Origin: an uncultured Veillonella sp.
GTDB taxonomy: Bacteria > Bacillota > Negativicutes > Veillonellales > Veillonellaceae
Direction of reading: 5' to 3'
Length of the DNA: 8,118 nucleotides
Assembly: GCF_934190855.1 (NCBI RefSeq)
Contig: NZ_CAKPTN010000073.1
Span: forward strand, 1 to 8,118
Shown: one piece after another, positions 5,713 to 8,118 of the stretch
How positions within the stretch are numbered: position 1 is the first letter of the stretch
Layout of the letters: each line of letters begins with the position of its first letter
Program-made: the position numbers and the translations under genes
Notes under the pieces: generated by a model
Databases searched by the model: none
Told to the model about the DNA's origin: nothing
Seen by the model: the letters and a program-made list of their open reading frames with translations, nothing else

Positions 5713-6345
5713 TTATTTAGTTTCCTCGGAGGCAACTTTAGTATCCTCTGCTGAAGACGTTAATTTATTGTAATATTCTTGTACATCTTCACCATGTTTT
5801 ACTGCATCAGCACGAACTGTCGCATAAAATACGATATCTGCTTGAGGCACGCGAATGCGACCTGGAACTTTTTCTTCTAAAATTTCAAAGAATCTATCTT
5901 CTGCTTTCAACAACAAACGACCATTCTTAACCTTATTTCCCTCTACGATAGCATACACCAGAGACCAGATCGGACGTGGATCAGAGGTGGAGCATTTTCT
6001 ATATTTGTAGCGGTATTTAATATTCGACAATAGCTCACGCTCAAATTTGAACACCCCATCAATCATGTCATAGTCTACTTCAAAATGGCGTTTTCTAAAG
6101 AAAGAAGATTCTTCAATAACAAGTTTTGTATCTGTCAAAATATATGTATATCGACTAACCGCTTGTTTAACAATAACAATAATAGCCATAATTTCAATGA
6201 AATACTCAGCTAATAATACCGTATGTAGTTGAATGCTCCGATACGTTGTATATGCGACTGCACAAAGCAACAAGAATACAAAACACATTACTAATAACTC
6301 TGCACTTTTAGCGCGCTGAGACTTCTCTTCATATAATACCGTCAT
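5713..6345 (-). CDS. Two-TM membrane protein with cytoplasmic PH-like domain, function unknown
   Basis: I do not recognise a named family with certainty. The 210-residue product starts with a short polar segment, then two membrane helices at about 15-34 (LLVMCFVFLLLCAVAYT) and 43-62 (VLLAEYFIEIMAIIVIVK). A soluble part follows. Its pattern YTYILTDTKLVIEES (66-80), FRKRHFEVDYDMIDGVFKF (83-101) and RLLLKAEDRFFEIL (143-156) resembles bacterial PH-like domains of the YdbS/DUF304 kind, where paired helices precede an LT...L.I strand and an I..V motif. Residues about 108-125 are strongly basic (KYRYKYRK), perhaps facing membrane lipid. The tail from about 180 is charged and likely disordered. The ATG has AAAAGGGG 7 nt upstream. 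The gene stands alone between the ackA terminator and maf, with its own TATAAT box upstream. The PH assignment is by pattern only. Confidence 0.75.
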   Translation of the reverse strand: MTVLYEEKSQRAKSAELLVMCFVFLLLCAVAYTTYRSIQLHTVLLAEYFIEIMAIIVIVKQAVSRYTYILTDTKLVIEESSFFRKRHFEVDYDMIDGVFKFERELLSNIKYRYKYRKCSTSDPRPIWSLVYAIVEGNKVKNGRLLLKAEDRFFEILEEKVPGRIRVPQADIVFYATVRADAVKHGEDVQEYYNKLTSSAEDTKVASEETK

Positions 6346-6391
6346 GCTTTACCCCTTTTAATGAAATCACTACTTAATAACTATACATCCT

Positions 6392-6397
6392 ATTATA
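6392..6397 (-). promoter_or_regulatory. TATAAT -10-like box for the PH-like membrane protein gene
   Basis: A perfect TATAAT on the minus strand lies between the ackA terminator and the ATG at 6345, giving a predicted leader of about 40 nt. The -35 region is poor (TAGTTT at 17 nt; TTGTAG only at 20 nt). Its place right after a terminator supports a promoter being needed here. Confidence 0.42.
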
Positions 6398-6421
6398 AGA
6401 TATTCTATACATAAAAACTAC

Positions 6422-6458
6422 AAAAACCCCGTCCATATCTAAGATATAGACGGGGTTT
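6422..6458 (-). terminator. Intrinsic terminator after ackA
   Basis: In minus-strand RNA a 10-bp stem AAACCCCGTC/GACGGGGTTT (arms 6458-6449 and 6433-6424) continues, after one C-A mismatch, into a 5-bp inner stem ATATC/GATAT with a TTA loop. The 3' arm runs into T6426-6422. It ends the upstream gene plus ackA unit. Two smaller perfect 5-bp hairpins lie between it and the ackA stop: 6461-6475 (TGACT/AGTCA) and 6479-6494 (AGTTC/GAACT). In the plus direction no T-run follows. Confidence 0.92.
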
Positions 6459-6497
6459 AATGACTCTATTAGTCACCTAGTTCAGATACGAACTATA

Positions 6498-7703
6498 TTA
6501 TTTTTTCAAAGCTGCTGTAATACGTTGAGTATCGCGAGCAATCATGATTTCTTCGTTTGTAGGAATTACGAAGATTTTAACTTTGGAGCCTTCAGCACTG
6601 ATTTCTTGTTCTTTACCACGAACATTGTTGCGTTCGGAGTCAATACGAGTGCCTAAGTATTCTAAGCCATTGCAGATTGCATCACGGTTACCGATACCGT
6701 TTTCACCGATACCAGCTGTGAATACGATAGCGTCAACACCACCCATAACCGCTGCAAACGCACCAATTACACGGCGAACTTTATAGTGGAACATGTTCAA
6801 TGCTAATTGAGCATGTTTGTTACCATTAGCTGCTGCTTCTTCGATAACACGGAAGTCATTAGACACACCGGAAATACCAAGTACACCGGATTTTTTGTTC
6901 ATTACAGTATCAACTTCTTCGTAGTTCATACCAGTTTTGTTCATCAAGAATGGAACGATAGCTGGGTCAATATCACCAGAACGAGTACCCATGATCAAAC
7001 CGGACAATGGAGTGAAGCCCATTGTAGTATCGATGGAACGGCCGCCTTTAATCGCTGCCACGGAGGAACCGTTACCCAAGTGACATGTGATAATGCGAAG
7101 ATCGGACATGTGTTTACCCATCAATTCAGCACAACGTTGTGCAACATATTTGTGGGACGTACCATGGAAACCATAACGACGGATGCCATAGTTTTCATAG
7201 TATTCATAAGGAAGCGCATACATGTATGCTTCTTTAGGCATTGTTTGGTGGAATGCAGTATCGAATACGCCAACTTGTGGTACGTTAGGCATAATAGCTT
7301 GGCAAGCTTCGATACCTTGAATGTTTGGAGGATTGTGCAATGGTGCTAAGGAGCAACATTCGTTCAATGCATCCATAACAGCTGGAGTGATTAATACGGA
7401 ATCAGCAAATTTTTCACCGCCATGTACTACACGATGACCAACAGCGTCGATTTCGTCCATAGACTTGATTACACCATATTCAGCATCAACTAAAATATCA
7501 AGCAAAATGCGAAGTGCTTCTTTATGGTTTAAGATTGGTTCAACGCGTTCTAATTTGTCTGCGTTAGGACGTTTGTGAGTGAAGATAGCGTCTTGATCAC
7601 CAATCTTTTCAAAAAGACCTTTTGCCAATTCTGTTTCTGTTGTCATATCAAGTAATTGATATTTCAAGGAAGAACTACCGCAGTTAACTACTAATACGTT
7701 CAT
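6498..7703 (-). CDS. ackA: Acetate kinase
   Basis: Cytoplasmic enzyme that interconverts acetyl phosphate plus ADP with acetate plus ATP, the substrate-level ATP step of acetate fermentation. The 401-residue product is full length and has every family landmark: [13 protein letters not shown] (6-18, with Asn7), GHRVVHGG (89-96, Arg91), APLHNPPN (120-127), [10 protein letters not shown] (147-156, catalytic Asp148), FHGTSHKYV (179-187, His180), [20 protein letters not shown] (208-227), [12 protein letters not shown] (235-246, Arg241), FTAGIGENG near 327-335, and [11 protein letters not shown] (382-392, Glu384). Residue numbers coincide with the characterised Methanosarcina enzyme. The ATG lies 3 nt after the stop of the upstream gene, whose last codons supply the ribosome site (AGAGGG), so the two are co-transcribed. 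The usual partner pta is not visible on the downstream side. A strong terminator follows. Confidence 0.98.
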   Translation of the reverse strand: MNVLVVNCGSSSLKYQLLDMTTETELAKGLFEKIGDQDAIFTHKRPNADKLERVEPILNHKEALRILLDILVDAEYGVIKSMDEIDAVGHRVVHGGEKFADSVLITPAVMDALNECCSLAPLHNPPNIQGIEACQAIMPNVPQVGVFDTAFHQTMPKEAYMYALPYEYYENYGIRRYGFHGTSHKYVAQRCAELMGKHMSDLRIITCHLGNGSSVAAIKGGRSIDTTMGFTPLSGLIMGTRSGDIDPAIVPFLMNKTGMNYEEVDTVMNKKSGVLGISGVSNDFRVIEEAAANGNKHAQLALNMFHYKVRRVIGAFAAVMGGVDAIVFTAGIGENGIGNRDAICNGLEYLGTRIDSERNNVRGKEQEISAEGSKVKIFVIPTNEEIMIARDTQRITAALKK

Positions 7704-7706
7704 CGA

Positions 7707-8118
7707 TTAACCCTCTTTCTGTTGTGTAACTTGAATCTTGTTTTGAATTTCTTTGCTGATATCAGCGCCTACCTGATCCTTTTCAGGATATTGGTAGATT
7801 ATATTCCACAATACGCCTTGATCTAAGAATACGTATTGAGAAAATCTAAATGTTTGCCCTTGCGTTGCATATGTTACATCTATTTTCTTAGCAGATGTTC
7901 CACCCAATGCTACGGACTCTTCCTTGATGGTTGCACCCAGTTTAGTGAATTCAGACTTGCTACGATTCAAGAACTCATCAACCGTAGGCAATGGCTTGTT
8001 TTCACCAGCACGCAACGCTTCAACCTCAATTACCATATGTTCTGTAACAGACCCATAAATATCGATAGGGTATCCATCATCAGTCATATTTTTGGTGCTT
8101 TTACCCATTTCATAAGGC
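7707..8118 (-). CDS. C-terminal part of putative exported protein, PsbP/DcrB-like (5' end outside window)
   Basis: The 3' portion of a gene; the frame is still open at the window edge (PYE precedes the first ATG at 8108). That ATG has no ribosome site, so the real start probably lies further upstream, with any signal peptide or lipobox out of view. About 136 residues are visible. The pattern is one soluble alpha/beta domain: a strand near TEHMVIEVEALR, a helix in TVDEFLNRSKSEFTKLGA, then strands EESVALGGTSAKKIDVTYAT, FRFSQYVFLDQGVLWNIIYQ and a final short helix. Alternation of this kind, especially an L.G..A...DV.Y element followed by Q.VF...G..W.I.Y, recalls PsbP/DcrB-type proteins, often lipoproteins in Gram-positive relatives. 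This is resemblance, not a firm family match. It ends 3 nt before ackA and provides its ribosome site, so it shares that transcript. No functional link to acetate metabolism can be seen. Confidence 0.78.
   Translation of the reverse strand, partial: PYEMGKSTKNMTDDGYPIDIYGSVTEHMVIEVEALRAGENKPLPTVDEFLNRSKSEFTKLGATIKEESVALGGTSAKKIDVTYATQGQTFRFSQYVFLDQGVLWNIIYQYPEKDQVGADISKEIQNKIQVTQQKEG

Noticed and set aside
6807..7349. 180-codon plus-strand frame opposite ackA.
   Set aside because: It is antisense to the conserved kinase core, has no ribosome site of note and a Cys/His/Thr-rich composition typical of a reverse-complement shadow.

Overview
All recognisable genes lie on the minus strand, so the window reads right to left. 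Content and order (a nucleotide-dependent acetate kinase, then maf - radC - mreB - mreC - mreD - PBP2) match the cell-shape cluster of Firmicutes-type bacteria. Modest AT-richness, strong AGGAGG-like ribosome sites and the protein sequences suggest a Negativicute, most likely Veillonella or a close relative. The genus is a judgement from familiarity, not a database result.

Layout in the direction of transcription. (1) 8118-7707: 3' part of a gene cut by the window edge, probably a lipoprotein or other exported protein with a PsbP/DcrB-like fold. It is followed after 3 nt by acetate kinase ackA (7703-6498), which ends in three small hairpins, the last being a clear intrinsic terminator (6458-6422). 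(2) 6345-5713: a two-TM membrane protein with a cytoplasmic PH-like domain and its own TATAAT box. (3) 5636-5070: Maf nucleotide pyrophosphatase. (4) 5037-4986: a perfect pentanucleotide tandem repeat of 10.4 units, directly downstream of a consensus TATAAT and upstream of radC (4908-4210). (5) 4209-4019: a 191-nt spacer with a 13-bp inverted repeat, a possible 24-residue small ORF behind a perfect AGGAGG, and a candidate mreB promoter. (6) 4018-2: mreB, mreC, mreD and the PBP2 transpeptidase gene, packed with gaps of 1 nt, -4 nt and 21 nt. PBP2 is truncated by the window edge before its KTG motif.

How they work together: MreB filaments, MreC, MreD and PBP2 are the core of the elongasome, which guides lateral peptidoglycan synthesis. 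Maf and RadC are common passengers of this cluster in Firmicutes. Acetate kinase belongs to fermentative ATP formation and is separated from the rest by its terminator.

Most worth a second look are the slippage-prone repeat ahead of radC, the structured leader ahead of mreB, and the divergent MreB. No mobile element, CRISPR array, tRNA or rRNA was seen, and no gene-free stretch exceeds 191 nt.
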